DNA of 47,239 nt from Dehalococcoidia bacterium (GCA_022451925.1 JAKUNL010000009.1:10923-58161); one strand, 5' to 3'. Positions 34,006 to 43,161 are shown, counted from the first letter of the stretch. The notes: generated by a model from the letters alone, not told the origin. Numbers and translations: made by a program.

Positions 34006-34587
34006 TTGCCAACATTGCTGGGAATACACGGCACTGTGACTAACCCTGGCCGCCTGAGCCGAGCTCTGCAGGTGGCCATTGATGCGGCTTCAACCAATAA
34101 CCCTTGTATCTCCACCAGTTTCCTTCATCTGGGAGACCATAAGATATCATTTGCTGATGGTCGACCGGCCGATGCGTACGGAGATGATACTGGAACGGTG
34201 CTGGAAAAGGTCCAATCGGCGGACATGTACATCATAGCCACACCCATTTTCCGTGCGTCGTTCACCGGAGCCCTGAAGAACCTGCTGGATCACATCCCAG
34301 TGGAAGGTCTCATGGGCAAGGCTTGCGGTCTTATTGGTATGGGGGCCACTGACCATCATTACCTCACGGTAGACACTCAGCTTCGACCAGTGCTTGCCTG
34401 GTTCGGAGCCCATCTTGTGCCCGGACAGGTTTATCTACAGTCCCAGCACTTTCACGACGGGCAACTGTCAGATGACAAGGCCATAGCCGGATTAAAGGAG
34501 TTGGGACGTGCGGTGGTGGCCCTTAATGAATCTACTGGTTCAAAAAACCCTGATGCAGCAGGGCCTGCACCACTGGCCGGAGGGTAG
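34006..34587 (+). CDS. NAD(P)H-dependent FMN reductase, partner of the monooxygenases
   Basis: This 193-residue flavodoxin-like reductase has the SsuE/MsuE pattern: LLGIHGTVTNPGRLSRAL for the FMN phosphate, IIATPIFRASFTGALKNLLDHI (about 75-96, the family 'P-x-Y-x-x-x-x-x-x-LKN-x-x-D' motif with F for Y), then GKACGLIGMGATDHHY. It should make free reduced FMN from NAD(P)H for the two upstream oxygenases. The start is TTG 34006 with the ideal AGGAGG 7-8 bases before it. It is followed 5 bp later by an alpha/beta-hydrolase, so the two are translated together. Confidence 0.92.
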   Translation: MPTLLGIHGTVTNPGRLSRALQVAIDAASTNNPCISTSFLHLGDHKISFADGRPADAYGDDTGTVLEKVQSADMYIIATPIFRASFTGALKNLLDHIPVEGLMGKACGLIGMGATDHHYLTVDTQLRPVLAWFGAHLVPGQVYLQSQHFHDGQLSDDKAIAGLKELGRAVVALNESTGSKNPDAAGPAPLAGG

Positions 34588-34592
34588 ATTCA

Positions 34593-35303
34593 ATGGCAAA
34601 TGTTAAGTCTATGGACGCCCGACTAACTCAAGAATCCCGGTCCGTAGCTGGGGATATGGTCTCTTACCAAATCCCAGTAACCGCCTATCCGACTGATTCT
34701 AAAGTGATCATTGTAAATTCGCCGGGTTCCGGAGAGCTTAAAGACGGTCGTGACCAGCGTTGGAAGAAGCTTGGCTTGCACCTTCAAGAAACGGAGTTGG
34801 CCACCATGGTCACCTACAATGCCCCCCGCCCCGACTTTAAGACCCAATTGGAGTGGGAACCATATTCATACGAGGGGGTCAGTTGGAATAAGCTTCTGAT
34901 TGAAAGTCTTTCTCACACAATCGAATGGGCTTTGGGAAATTCGGTTCGGCTCTGTGGATCAGCATACCCTAAGGTGTTCGTGGCCGGTTTCTCGTCCGGC
35001 GGCTCGGCTGTGGGGGCAGTGGCTCACAGGTACCCGTCTGTTGAACGCATTCTGCTGCTCTCGACCTACGATAGTGTAGGAGACCCGTTCTACGAGGGCG
35101 TGTTCGCATTTACTGGAGATATCTACCTGGCCTACGGCGGCGAGGACCAACCCGCCGGCATGCTCGCACAGGTGATTCAGATGGGGGCGCTCGCTGCTAA
35201 ATCGTTCCAGGCTAGGGAAGTCCCCAATTGCGGACACAGATTCGACGGAGAAGCAAATACGAAACTGTTGACTCAGGCCTTTCACTGGGCATTCGAGGGC
35301 TAG
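34593..35303 (+). CDS. Alpha/beta-hydrolase family protein
   Basis: This 236-residue cytosolic hydrolase has an intact apparatus: the nucleophile elbow G-F-S134-S-G at 132-136, an acid region YGGEDQPAGM and H215 in PNCGHRFDGE. The opening VIIVNSPGSGELKDGRDQRW has the oxyanion-type strand. It is smaller than usual and its lid is short. It starts 5 bp after the reductase stop with GGAGGG inside the reductase's end. Being locked to the flavin system, it may cut an ester or lactone made by the monooxygenases (inference). It contrasts with the triad-less homologue at 6.6 kb. Confidence 0.85.
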   Translation: MANVKSMDARLTQESRSVAGDMVSYQIPVTAYPTDSKVIIVNSPGSGELKDGRDQRWKKLGLHLQETELATMVTYNAPRPDFKTQLEWEPYSYEGVSWNKLLIESLSHTIEWALGNSVRLCGSAYPKVFVAGFSSGGSAVGAVAHRYPSVERILLLSTYDSVGDPFYEGVFAFTGDIYLAYGGEDQPAGMLAQVIQMGALAAKSFQAREVPNCGHRFDGEANTKLLTQAFHWAFEG

Positions 35304-35355
35304 AATAACCTTCTTAGGTTTTAAGCTAATAACAACTGACGAAAGAGGATTAAAA

Positions 35356-35889
35356 ATGCCGCGAGAGACGATTTATCTAAGAGACGCTGCCGGACAGGAG
35401 TTGGTTAAGGGTGTTTGGAAGTATGCCAGAGGCTATGTACCAGGCGAACCCAACGAGGGATTGGTTGAACAATTGGAGGGTAGCCCCGCTCGTCTGGCCG
35501 ACTACGACGACTCCAGCTGGGCGGTCTGCCCCAACCTGGCTGAGCGAAACTCCCACGGGTTCAGCTTCATATGGTTTCGGATTAAGATAACCATTCCCGA
35601 GACTGTGAACGGCCATCCTGTAAAGGGAACACGCATCCAGTTTGAAACTTGCATTGACGACTACGGAGAGATTTGGATTGATGGAGAATGCAACCGCGAT
35701 CAGGGGGCAATCCAGGGTTTCAACACTCCACAGCGTGTACTTCTTAGTTCTGATCCAAACCCGGGTGATCAGCACACCATAGCCCTGTTAGCCGCCAATG
35801 GACCACTTGCGGCCCCCGGAGGAACCGTGTTCTGCCGATACGCTAACCTGGGATTTGAGTGGACCGGCGGCGAAGTGGGACCACTTTAA
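35356..35889 (+). CDS. Free-standing sugar-binding-like (glycoside hydrolase 2 N-terminal type) beta-sandwich protein
   Basis: This 177-residue protein looks like the jelly-roll domain at the N-terminus of glycoside hydrolases of family 2, here alone. Typical marks are ADYDDSSWAVCPNLAE, FIWFRIKITIPE, GTRIQFETCIDDYGEIWIDGE and HTIALLAANGPLA. No catalytic domain or signal peptide follows, so it should be cytosolic and binding, not cleaving. ATG 35356 has AGAGG upstream. It is placed between a hydrolase and an SDR of the monooxygenase operon, and may carry or present a substrate. The fold call is by eye. Confidence 0.7.
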   Translation: MPRETIYLRDAAGQELVKGVWKYARGYVPGEPNEGLVEQLEGSPARLADYDDSSWAVCPNLAERNSHGFSFIWFRIKITIPETVNGHPVKGTRIQFETCIDDYGEIWIDGECNRDQGAIQGFNTPQRVLLSSDPNPGDQHTIALLAANGPLAAPGGTVFCRYANLGFEWTGGEVGPL

Positions 35890-35912
35890 TAAACGAAAAT
35901 GGAGAGGCACAT

Positions 35913-36665
35913 ATGAGACTCGATAACAAGGTTGCGTTGGTCAGTGGCGGCGCTAGAGGGATAGGTGCTGCCATAACCAAAGCTCTGGCAGGAGAGGGAG
36001 CTAAGGTCATCATCGGAGACGTACTTGAAAACGCTGGGCAAAGCACGGCCAAAGAGATTGTCCAGTCAGGCGGAGAATGTGTTTTTGTCAGCCTGGACGT
36101 GACCAGCGAATCCGATTGGGACAACGCTGTTGACGAGGCTATAAGTCGGTTTGGGAAGCTGGATATTCTTGTGAACAATGCTGGTGTCACCTCTCGGGGC
36201 AATGTGGAGGATATCTCCTCCGACGACTGGTCCAGAGTCATGGACGTCAATGTTAAAGGTGGATTTCTGGGCTCAAAAGCATGCATTCCTAAAATGAGAT
36301 CAAACGGTGGGGGATCCATCGTAAATATATCCTCTGGAGCGGCGATCGCTCCTCAGCCGAATACATCGGGCGCCTACGCAGCTAGCAAAGGAGCGGTCCG
36401 AATTTTTACCAAGTCTACGGCGATTCAGTATGCCTCAGATAACATCAGGTGCAACTCGGTTCACCCGGGCCCAGTGGAGACCGATATGCTGAATCTGAAC
36501 AGGCAAGGAGAAGAGGAACTAGCCGAGATGAAATCTAGGGTTCCATTGGGACGGTTTGGACGGGCAGAGGATATCGCCTATGGCGTTTTGTACCTTGCTT
36601 CGGATGAATCATCCTTCGTAACTGGTTCGGAACTAGTTATAGACGGTGGCCGGACTGCCCAATAG
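35913..36665 (+). CDS. SDR family NAD(P)-dependent oxidoreductase (FabG-like)
   Basis: This 250-residue classical short-chain dehydrogenase has SGGARGIG (11-18), acidic D36 (IIGDVLE, favouring NAD), NNAG at 88-91, IVNISSG and Y-A-A-S-K catalytic residues. It is a close paralogue of the SDR at 15.2-15.9 kb. ATG 35913 has GGAGAGG about 7 bases upstream; a longer frame from 35859 would overlap the previous gene by 31 bp and is rejected. It ends the run that starts with the luciferase-like genes and would oxidise an alcohol product there (inference). Confidence 0.93.
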   Translation: MRLDNKVALVSGGARGIGAAITKALAGEGAKVIIGDVLENAGQSTAKEIVQSGGECVFVSLDVTSESDWDNAVDEAISRFGKLDILVNNAGVTSRGNVEDISSDDWSRVMDVNVKGGFLGSKACIPKMRSNGGGSIVNISSGAAIAPQPNTSGAYAASKGAVRIFTKSTAIQYASDNIRCNSVHPGPVETDMLNLNRQGEEELAEMKSRVPLGRFGRAEDIAYGVLYLASDESSFVTGSELVIDGGRTAQ

Positions 36666-36742
36666 CTGATAAACCGGATTGCCCGGCCCATACTACCGAA
36701 GTACAATTTTATGAGCTACGAGTTAATAACAAGGTGATGAAA

Positions 36743-38116
36743 ATGCCTAGTAACACGCCCACAAACGAGTCTGGAGCGCTTTCTCTTGATACCGTGTCTG
36801 AATATCGTCAGAGTTTTGATGCTGATACGTCTAAGCGCTTGGTTCAAAATACCGTCACTCAACGCGACGTGAATGAAATCGCGCTAAGCCATAAGATCGT
36901 TAATGAATCACCTCACGATTTCTCAATAGTCCTGGACGACTGGTCAGTGACCAACCAAGCACGATCGGGCCGCTGCTGGATGTTTGCTGGGCTGAATCTA
37001 TGCAGAGTCGATACCAAGGATGTCCTAAACGTTAAAGAGTTTGAATTCAGCCAGAATTACCTCATGTTTTGGGACAAACTAGAACGGGTTAATTTCATCT
37101 TGGAAGCGATTATCGAGACTGCAGACCGGCCCACGGATGACCGTACCGTAGCCTTCTTGCTGCGGAATCCGCTGTCTGATGGCGGTCAATGGGACATGTT
37201 TACAGCTCTGGTGGCAAAACACGGGATCGTTCCAAAGAGCTCCATGAAAGAGACTGAGAGTTCTGCCAATTCTGCTCGTATGAACGCTAGCCTCAACTAC
37301 CAGACTCGTCAAGGAGCCAAGCGCATTCGCGATGCCTACGCCTCGGAATCGGGGATGGTAGAGCTACGTCGGATCAAAGACTCAGTACTGAAAGTGGTCT
37401 ATGACATGCTCTGCATTCACCTAGGCACACCGCCGGTGGAGGTTGACTGGCAGTGGAAGGATAAAGACGGGCAGTTCACTCGCTCAGGAAAGTTGACCCC
37501 ATTGGAGTTTGCAGCCAACTATCTCCAGACGGATATCCATGACTATGTAAGTCTGGTTCATGATCCTCGAGAAAGCAGCCCTGAGGGCGCTACCTTCACT
37601 GTGGAATATCTGGGAAACGTAATCGATGCTCCGTCCATCAGGTATTTGAACGTTGATATCCAACTGATGAAAGACATCACTTTAAAGATGCTCCAGGACG
37701 GTAAGCCGGTCTGGATGGGCTGTGACACTGGAAAACAGATGCACCGAGATCTTGGTATCTGGGACGCAGACTTGTTTGATTACGCCGCGGTATATGGGAC
37801 TGAATTCGACTTGGATAAAGCTGCTAGGCTGGAGTATCACCAGACGGCTATGACCCATGCCATGATGTTCACCGGGGTCGACGTGGTGGATGGTGTGCCC
37901 CGCCGTTGGCGAGTGGAGAACAGCTGGGACGACAAGGTGGGTAATAAAGGATTTTTCTTGATGAACGATTCCTGGTTCGCGGAATATATGTTTGAGATTG
38001 CAGTTCCCAAAGAATACCTTCCAGAGGAACTGCAAAAAGCTCTTGAACTTGAACCCATAGTCTTACCAGCCTGGGACCCTATGGGCTCTCTTGCCAACTT
38101 ATTCATTGGCGAATAA
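36743..38116 (+). CDS. pepC: C1-family aminopeptidase C / bleomycin hydrolase
   Basis: This 457-residue cysteine peptidase has the PepC/bleomycin hydrolase pattern: Q72-ARSGRC78-WMFAGLN, with catalytic cysteine C78; MTHAMMFTGVDVV with the histidine; and VENSWDDKVGNKGFF with the asparagine. The family forms hexameric barrels in the cytosol that trim peptides from the N-terminus and can inactivate bleomycin. Full length. ATG 36743 with AAGG 8 bases upstream is preferred over GTG 36734 and ATG 36737. It stands between the SDR and molybdopterin genes and may not belong to their pathway. Confidence 0.94.
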   Translation: MPSNTPTNESGALSLDTVSEYRQSFDADTSKRLVQNTVTQRDVNEIALSHKIVNESPHDFSIVLDDWSVTNQARSGRCWMFAGLNLCRVDTKDVLNVKEFEFSQNYLMFWDKLERVNFILEAIIETADRPTDDRTVAFLLRNPLSDGGQWDMFTALVAKHGIVPKSSMKETESSANSARMNASLNYQTRQGAKRIRDAYASESGMVELRRIKDSVLKVVYDMLCIHLGTPPVEVDWQWKDKDGQFTRSGKLTPLEFAANYLQTDIHDYVSLVHDPRESSPEGATFTVEYLGNVIDAPSIRYLNVDIQLMKDITLKMLQDGKPVWMGCDTGKQMHRDLGIWDADLFDYAAVYGTEFDLDKAARLEYHQTAMTHAMMFTGVDVVDGVPRRWRVENSWDDKVGNKGFFLMNDSWFAEYMFEIAVPKEYLPEELQKALELEPIVLPAWDPMGSLANLFIGE

Positions 38117-38153
38117 CCAACAGCTGGGTCGAGCGAGAGGCAATAGGAAATAG

Positions 38154-40277
38154 ATGGTTTTTAAATCGGAAATTATAGGCGAGTCTGTCCAGCGCGTAGA
38201 TGGACCGGATAAAGTCACTGGAGAGACTTTGTACACCGCCGATGTAACGTTGCCGGGTATGCTTTGCGGCAAGATTCTCCGTAGCCCCCATCCTCACGCT
38301 CGTGTTTGCAGCATCGACACATCCAAAGCGTGGGCTGTTCCAGGAGTTAAAGCCATCATAACCGGAGAGGATACAAGAGGTGCGTTACAGGGTAAAGTTC
38401 TTCGAGACATGCCAGTCCTCTGCTGGGACCGAGTCCGGTATATTGGTGACAGAGTGGCAGCGGTGGCCGCGGAAACACCCGAAGGCGCAGATGAAGCTCT
38501 GTTAGCTTTGGATGTGGAATACGAAATTCTGTCAGCGGTATACGACCCAATGAAAGCCATGCAGTCTGATGCCCCTCTGCTACATGATGACGTGGCCTCT
38601 TATGTGGGTGCACCATTGGAATTAATGGCACCGGATATCCATAACGGTCAGACTCGACTCGCTTGGGAAAAAGGCGATTTGGTTCGGGGCTTAAGTGAAG
38701 CAGACCTGATATTAGAACATTCTTTTTCGATTCCCAGTCGTCACCAAGGCTATATCGAACCCTTCGCCAGCATAATCGCGATCGACGATGACGGACGTAT
38801 TCAGGCATGGTGTTCCAGCAAAGCTCCCTTTAGAGCCCGTCGTCAGATGGCTCAGGCGCTAAATCTGGATGAGGAGCAGATCAAGGTAAACGTGACCTCG
38901 ATTGGGGGGGATTTCGGTGGTAAAGGCGACACCCGTGATTTACCCATAGCCTACCTCCTGGCTAAGATGGCGAATCGGCCTGTCAAGATTGTCATGAGCC
39001 ACGTTGAGGAATACACCTCAAGTAATCCCACACACCCCACGTTTGTTCGAATCAAGTCTGGAATTACTAAAGATGGTGTTATTACCGCTCGTGAAGTCCA
39101 TACCGTCCATGCTAGTGGGGCTTATGGAGCTTTGAAACCGAGGGCCTACCTCTCGACTCACCATTACGTCGGCGGTGGTTATCGGGTTCCCCATGCCGAA
39201 TTCGAATTCCTTCAGGTGTACACCAACACTGTTCCAGGCGGATATTTCCGTGCACCTGGGGCCCACCAATATACCTTTGCGCTTGAATCCCACACTGACC
39301 TTCTGGCCCGAGAGATTGGAATGGATCCTGCAGAATTCCGGCGGAAGAACTTGGTTTTGCCTGGAGAAGAAGACGCTCTTGGTCGCCCTATCCAATTGAC
39401 TAAAGTCCAAGAAGTTATGGAAGCCGCCTTGAAAGCTGGAAATTGGGATAAACCCAAAGACGATTCGTGCCATGGACGCGGCCTTGCTTTGTTTGGACGC
39501 CAAATAGGCGGCGGGGTTGCCGGTGCTGTTTTAACTGCGGAGGCAGATGGATCTTTCACAGTGATTAGCCCGACTGTGGATATTGGAACCGGCACCCACA
39601 CAATTGAGAAACAGATGGTTGCCAGTGAGATGGGAGTCTCCGTAGATCGGGTTCAGGTGCGTATAGGTAATACCGATGAGGTGCCATACGATGAAGGGCC
39701 CAGAGCTAGCCGCGTGACCTACACGGAGGGACAAGCTGTCATGCAGGCATGTGCCCAGGTCAAGCAAGCGATCTCCGATGGCGCAGAACTTCCTATCACG
39801 GTCACGGTTGAATATACGGCTCCGGAACGGGAAGACATAACCTATTTTGGTGCCCAAGTTGCAGAGGTACAGGTGGATAGGGAGACCGGCCAAGTCACGG
39901 TTTTGCGGCTGGTTACCTCTCACGATGTTGGTACCATCATTAACCCGTTGGCACATCAAGGACAGATTGATGGAGGAGTCATAACCGGATTCGGATTGGG
40001 TGTCACAGAAGAGTTCGTAACTGATGATGGCCAGGTGTTGAACGGCAATCTTGCCGACTACAAACTGCCGACCATGGCGGATGTTCCAGAGCTTCAGACG
40101 GTTTTAATCCAGACTGCTGGCGGCACAGGTCCTTATGAAGCTAAGGCTATTGGCGAGCTAGCCAATAATGCAACTCCTGCAGCTATTGCCAACGCTGTTG
40201 CAGATGCTACTGGTTGCCAGTTGTTCGAGTTGCCAATCACTGCCGATAGGGTCTACAAGGCATTGCAGCAACGCTGA
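38154..40277 (+). CDS. Xanthine dehydrogenase family molybdopterin-binding subunit
   Basis: This 707-residue large subunit of a molybdenum hydroxylase has the family order: VDGPDKVTGETLYTADVTLPGML at the N-terminus, HQGYIEPFASI (about 193-203), TSIGGDFGGKGD for the cofactor, PGGYFRAPGAHQ, and the active-site glutamate E668 in AKAIGELANN. It hydroxylates a carbon next to a nitrogen or oxidises an aldehyde, with the cofactor as a pterin cytosine or guanine dinucleotide. No FAD medium subunit and no 2Fe-2S small subunit is encoded within 8 kb on either side, so its electron acceptors must be elsewhere or different. ATG 38154 has AGGAAATAG upstream. The length is shorter than typical by 50-90 residues. 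Confidence 0.92.
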   Translation: MVFKSEIIGESVQRVDGPDKVTGETLYTADVTLPGMLCGKILRSPHPHARVCSIDTSKAWAVPGVKAIITGEDTRGALQGKVLRDMPVLCWDRVRYIGDRVAAVAAETPEGADEALLALDVEYEILSAVYDPMKAMQSDAPLLHDDVASYVGAPLELMAPDIHNGQTRLAWEKGDLVRGLSEADLILEHSFSIPSRHQGYIEPFASIIAIDDDGRIQAWCSSKAPFRARRQMAQALNLDEEQIKVNVTSIGGDFGGKGDTRDLPIAYLLAKMANRPVKIVMSHVEEYTSSNPTHPTFVRIKSGITKDGVITAREVHTVHASGAYGALKPRAYLSTHHYVGGGYRVPHAEFEFLQVYTNTVPGGYFRAPGAHQYTFALESHTDLLAREIGMDPAEFRRKNLVLPGEEDALGRPIQLTKVQEVMEAALKAGNWDKPKDDSCHGRGLALFGRQIGGGVAGAVLTAEADGSFTVISPTVDIGTGTHTIEKQMVASEMGVSVDRVQVRIGNTDEVPYDEGPRASRVTYTEGQAVMQACAQVKQAISDGAELPITVTVEYTAPEREDITYFGAQVAEVQVDRETGQVTVLRLVTSHDVGTIINPLAHQGQIDGGVITGFGLGVTEEFVTDDGQVLNGNLADYKLPTMADVPELQTVLIQTAGGTGPYEAKAIGELANNATPAAIANAVADATGCQLFELPITADRVYKALQQR

Positions 40278-40594
40278 TCCGAACGCACGTATCGGTGATA
40301 ATTATCTGAACTTGAATCAATATCAAATACACTCAATCGTGTAGCAAATGAGAGCCTTCGCGATTCCATTTATTTTGCCTGATTCGATAAACACGATGGT
40401 ATGGATTTGAAACAATTACCCAAAACATTCTCGATCAGTTGGAGTATTGTCCTTTGTGTATAGGAACCTTAGAATATACGTAATATTGAGTTGATGATTA
40501 TATCCATTATTCGGATAGAAAATTTCCCATAAGTCTTCGTTATGCATTTCCTTGGGAAGACCAGTAAAGCTTGAAAACGTGAAGGAGTGAATCG
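40278..40594. other. Intergenic AT-rich stretch upstream of the Baeyer-Villiger gene
   Basis: 317 bp of low-GC sequence between the molybdopterin and Baeyer-Villiger genes. There is no frame of note and no terminator that I recognise. The last part has the ribosome site AAGGAG of the next gene. A promoter is likely but not assigned. Confidence 0.35.
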
Positions 40595-42229
40595 ATGGTT
40601 AACGGTCAACAACAAACTGATTCATCCGGCGCTGGAGCCGACGGAAAAATCCAAGAATTCGATGCGATCGTTATTGGGTCTGGAGTCACCGGACTTTACG
40701 CTCTATACCGGTTGCGGAAACTCGGATTCTCGGCGCGGGGCATTGATGAGGCTAGCGGAGTTGGTGGCACCTGGTATTGGAATCGCTATCCGGGATGCCG
40801 GTTTGATTCCGAGAGTTACTCGTATGGGTATTCGTTCTCTGAAGAGCTCTTACAGGAATGGGACTGGAAAGAACATTTCGCGGGTCAACCGGAGACTGAA
40901 CGGTATTTGAACTACGTGGCTGACAAGTTTGATTTGCGTAAGGATATCCAGTTCAACACTAGGGTCAAGTCGGCTACATATATTGAAAAAGAGAACCGCT
41001 GGTTAGTTGAGGGAACGGATGGCAGTAAGTTTAAAGGGCAGTTTTTAATCACTGCTGTGGGCATCCTGTCCGCTGGATACGTACCTGATTTCGAAGGCAT
41101 TAATGACTTTAAAGGTACTTGGACTCATACCAGCAGGTGGCCCAAAGATGGCATGGATCTGAAGGGAAAGCGGGTTGGGGTGATCGGCACCGGTGCTACT
41201 GCGGTACAACTGATTCCTATGATTGCTCCAGAGGTCGCTCACTTGACTGTCTTTCAGCGTACAGCCAATTACTGCGCACCGTTGCGTAATGGTCCCATAG
41301 ATGAAGAGACCATGAAAGAGATTAAGACAAGATATCCTGAGATATTTAGGATATGTAACGAAACAGCCGGGTCATTCATGCATGAATTCGACCCGCGGTC
41401 TGCTATGTCGGTCTCCCCCGAAGAACGTTTGGATTACTACGAAAAACTGTGGGCCAAGCCAGGCTTCGGAAAGTGGTTGGCTAACTTTAAAGATGTAATG
41501 TTGCCTGGCCCAGCCAATGAAGATTATGCAGAATTCGTAAAGAACAAAATTCGCGAGCGGGTTCATGATCCAGTAGTAGCAGAGATGCTGGTGCCTAAGG
41601 ATCACACATTCGGCGCCAAACGAGTACCCTGCGAGACTGGTTACTATGACACTTACAACAGGAAAAACGTCTCGCTGATTGACGTACGCCAGGCCCCAAT
41701 CGAGAAGATAACTGCTAATGGTGTGAAGACCGCAGACGCAGAGTATGACCTGGATGTCATAATCTATGCCACCGGGTATGACGCTGTAACAGGTGCGTTG
41801 CTTAACATTGATATCTATGGTGAAGATGGCATTCTTCTTAGGGATAAATTTGTGGATGGCCCGCGCACGTATATGGGTGTTTCCAGTGTAGGTTATCCCA
41901 ATCTCTTCACGGTTAACGCAGCCTCTGTTGGTAACTTTCCTCGGGCAGCTGAACCTCTTATGGATTGGGTAACCGATTGCATGGCTTACGTCCGTGACAA
42001 CGGATACACTCGCATTGCACCCACGCTAGAAGCTGAAGATGCTTGGGTTAAACACGTCAACGAGGATGGAGAGAACATTCTCCGGACCAAGACGACCTCT
42101 TGGTTCGTCGGGGCGAACATCCCTGGGAAAGCGCGGGCTCTGCTGACAGCGCCAGATACGGCTCCGGTAATGAGAGCCAAACGCCTAGAAGTATCGGCTA
42201 ACGGCTACGAGGGATTCGAACTTATATAG
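40595..42229 (+). CDS. Type I Baeyer-Villiger flavin monooxygenase
   Basis: This 544-residue FAD and NADPH enzyme inserts oxygen next to a ketone to give an ester or lactone. The FAD site is VIGSGVTG (about 26-33), the region GVGGTWYWNRYPGCRFD follows, the Baeyer-Villiger fingerprint F-x-G-x3-H-x3-W-P is exact at 172-183 (FKGTWTHTSRWP), and the NADPH site is VIGTGATAVQ (about 196-205). Length and order match cyclohexanone-monooxygenase-type enzymes. ATG 40595 has AAGGAG 7 bases upstream. It is the last gene of the catabolic island and could feed the hydrolases with esters or lactones (inference). Confidence 0.95.
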   Translation: MVNGQQQTDSSGAGADGKIQEFDAIVIGSGVTGLYALYRLRKLGFSARGIDEASGVGGTWYWNRYPGCRFDSESYSYGYSFSEELLQEWDWKEHFAGQPETERYLNYVADKFDLRKDIQFNTRVKSATYIEKENRWLVEGTDGSKFKGQFLITAVGILSAGYVPDFEGINDFKGTWTHTSRWPKDGMDLKGKRVGVIGTGATAVQLIPMIAPEVAHLTVFQRTANYCAPLRNGPIDEETMKEIKTRYPEIFRICNETAGSFMHEFDPRSAMSVSPEERLDYYEKLWAKPGFGKWLANFKDVMLPGPANEDYAEFVKNKIRERVHDPVVAEMLVPKDHTFGAKRVPCETGYYDTYNRKNVSLIDVRQAPIEKITANGVKTADAEYDLDVIIYATGYDAVTGALLNIDIYGEDGILLRDKFVDGPRTYMGVSSVGYPNLFTVNAASVGNFPRAAEPLMDWVTDCMAYVRDNGYTRIAPTLEAEDAWVKHVNEDGENILRTKTTSWFVGANIPGKARALLTAPDTAPVMRAKRLEVSANGYEGFELI

Positions 42230-42409
42230 CGTCGGATACACGAAGTACCTAAGATGGGGTAAACGTAGAGGCGTCGTTCATTTAGATATTGCCTTTGCAG
42301 TCGATGAAAGTGGGTTGTCTCCATGTTCCTTGAACTAAGGGTACATTGTGCCTAGGATTCGTGTGATCATCTATTATTTTTTTAACTCGGCAAGCCAGAT
42401 TAAATTACG

Positions 42410-42449
42410 GCCTCTTAAGAGGCGTGACTCCAGCACCTTGTGCTAAAAT
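42410..42449 (+). promoter_or_regulatory. Palindrome and extended -10 promoter of the tRNA-Ala gene
   Basis: TGC-TAAAAT (42441-42449) is an extended -10 element about 20 bp before the tRNA. A perfect 14-bp palindrome GCCTCTTAAGAGGC (42410-42423) is placed just before the -35 region. It may be an operator or part of a stable hairpin ending the previous transcript. Confidence 0.45.
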
Positions 42450-42468
42450 TTATAGGTTGTCCAAACGT

Positions 42469-42543
42469 GGGGGTGTAGCTCAGCGGGAGAGCACCTGCTT
42501 TGCATGCAGGGGGCCAGGGGTTCGATTCCCCTCACCTCCACCA
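42469..42543 (+). tRNA. tRNA-Ala (anticodon TGC), CCA encoded
   Basis: The acceptor stem GGGGGTG pairs with CACCTCC (one G-T pair). The D arm is GCTCAGCGGGAGAGC, the anticodon arm is CCTGC-TTTGCAT-GCAGG with the anticodon TGC, and the T arm is GGGG-TTCGATT-CCCC with usual bases. A73 and CCA (42541-42543) are encoded. It reads GCA and other GCN codons. purE follows 76 bp downstream on the same strand. Confidence 0.97.
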
Positions 42544-42619
42544 AATTTTTCACTTTGATATCTCCTCTTACTTCCTCAACGAGTCTTATTGCGACATAAA
42601 TTGCAGCAAGGAAACTGGT

Positions 42620-43132
42620 ATGACTATAAATACTAATAAAGAAGGTAATCCGGTGGTAGGTATAGTCGGTGGCAGCACTTCCGATTTCCCAATTTTGAAA
42701 AAGGCTGTTGATTTATTGACTGATCTTGATGTGGAGAGCGAACTCAAAGTGGTCTCCGCTCATAGAACTCCTGATTGGTTATTTGAATATGCTGAAGCGG
42801 CAGAGTCTAGAGGACTAAAAGTAATCATAGCTGGGGCGGGTGGAGCCGCACATTTGCCAGGTATGCTAGCTGCCAAAACTATCCTCCCGATAATCGGAGT
42901 CCCAGTACCCTTGGAGCACCTTAAAGGCATGGATTCACTACTTTCTATAGTTCAAATGCCAAGAGGTGTCCCCGTCGCCACTGTCGCAATCGGAGGTGCC
43001 GAAAATGCCGCGATATTAGCGGCTGAGATACTGGCCATTCAAGATGAAGGCTTAAGAGCAAAGTTGAGAAATTGGCGAAACACTCTGACAGAAACCGTGT
43101 TGTTGAATCCGGAGTCACGGGGTGCGATCTGA
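42620..43132 (+). CDS. purE: N5-carboxyaminoimidazole ribonucleotide mutase
   Basis: This 170-residue class I PurE moves the carboxyl group from N5-CAIR to make CAIR in purine synthesis. Signatures are [24 protein letters not shown] and [17 protein letters not shown], with the active-site histidines in SAHRTP and AAHLPG. ATG 42620 has AAGGAAA upstream; a longer frame runs back into the tRNA gene and is rejected. It is in an operon with purK, with which it supplies the two-step bacterial route. Confidence 0.96.
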   Translation: MTINTNKEGNPVVGIVGGSTSDFPILKKAVDLLTDLDVESELKVVSAHRTPDWLFEYAEAAESRGLKVIIAGAGGAAHLPGMLAAKTILPIIGVPVPLEHLKGMDSLLSIVQMPRGVPVATVAIGGAENAAILAAEILAIQDEGLRAKLRNWRNTLTETVLLNPESRGAI

Positions 43133-43161
43133 GAACTGACGACCGAAATTCGCTCATTCCA

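Noticed and set aside
42500-42619. Extended purE start inside the tRNA gene
   Set aside because: It would translate the tRNA sequence, while ATG 42620 has AAGGAAA and the family N-terminus.
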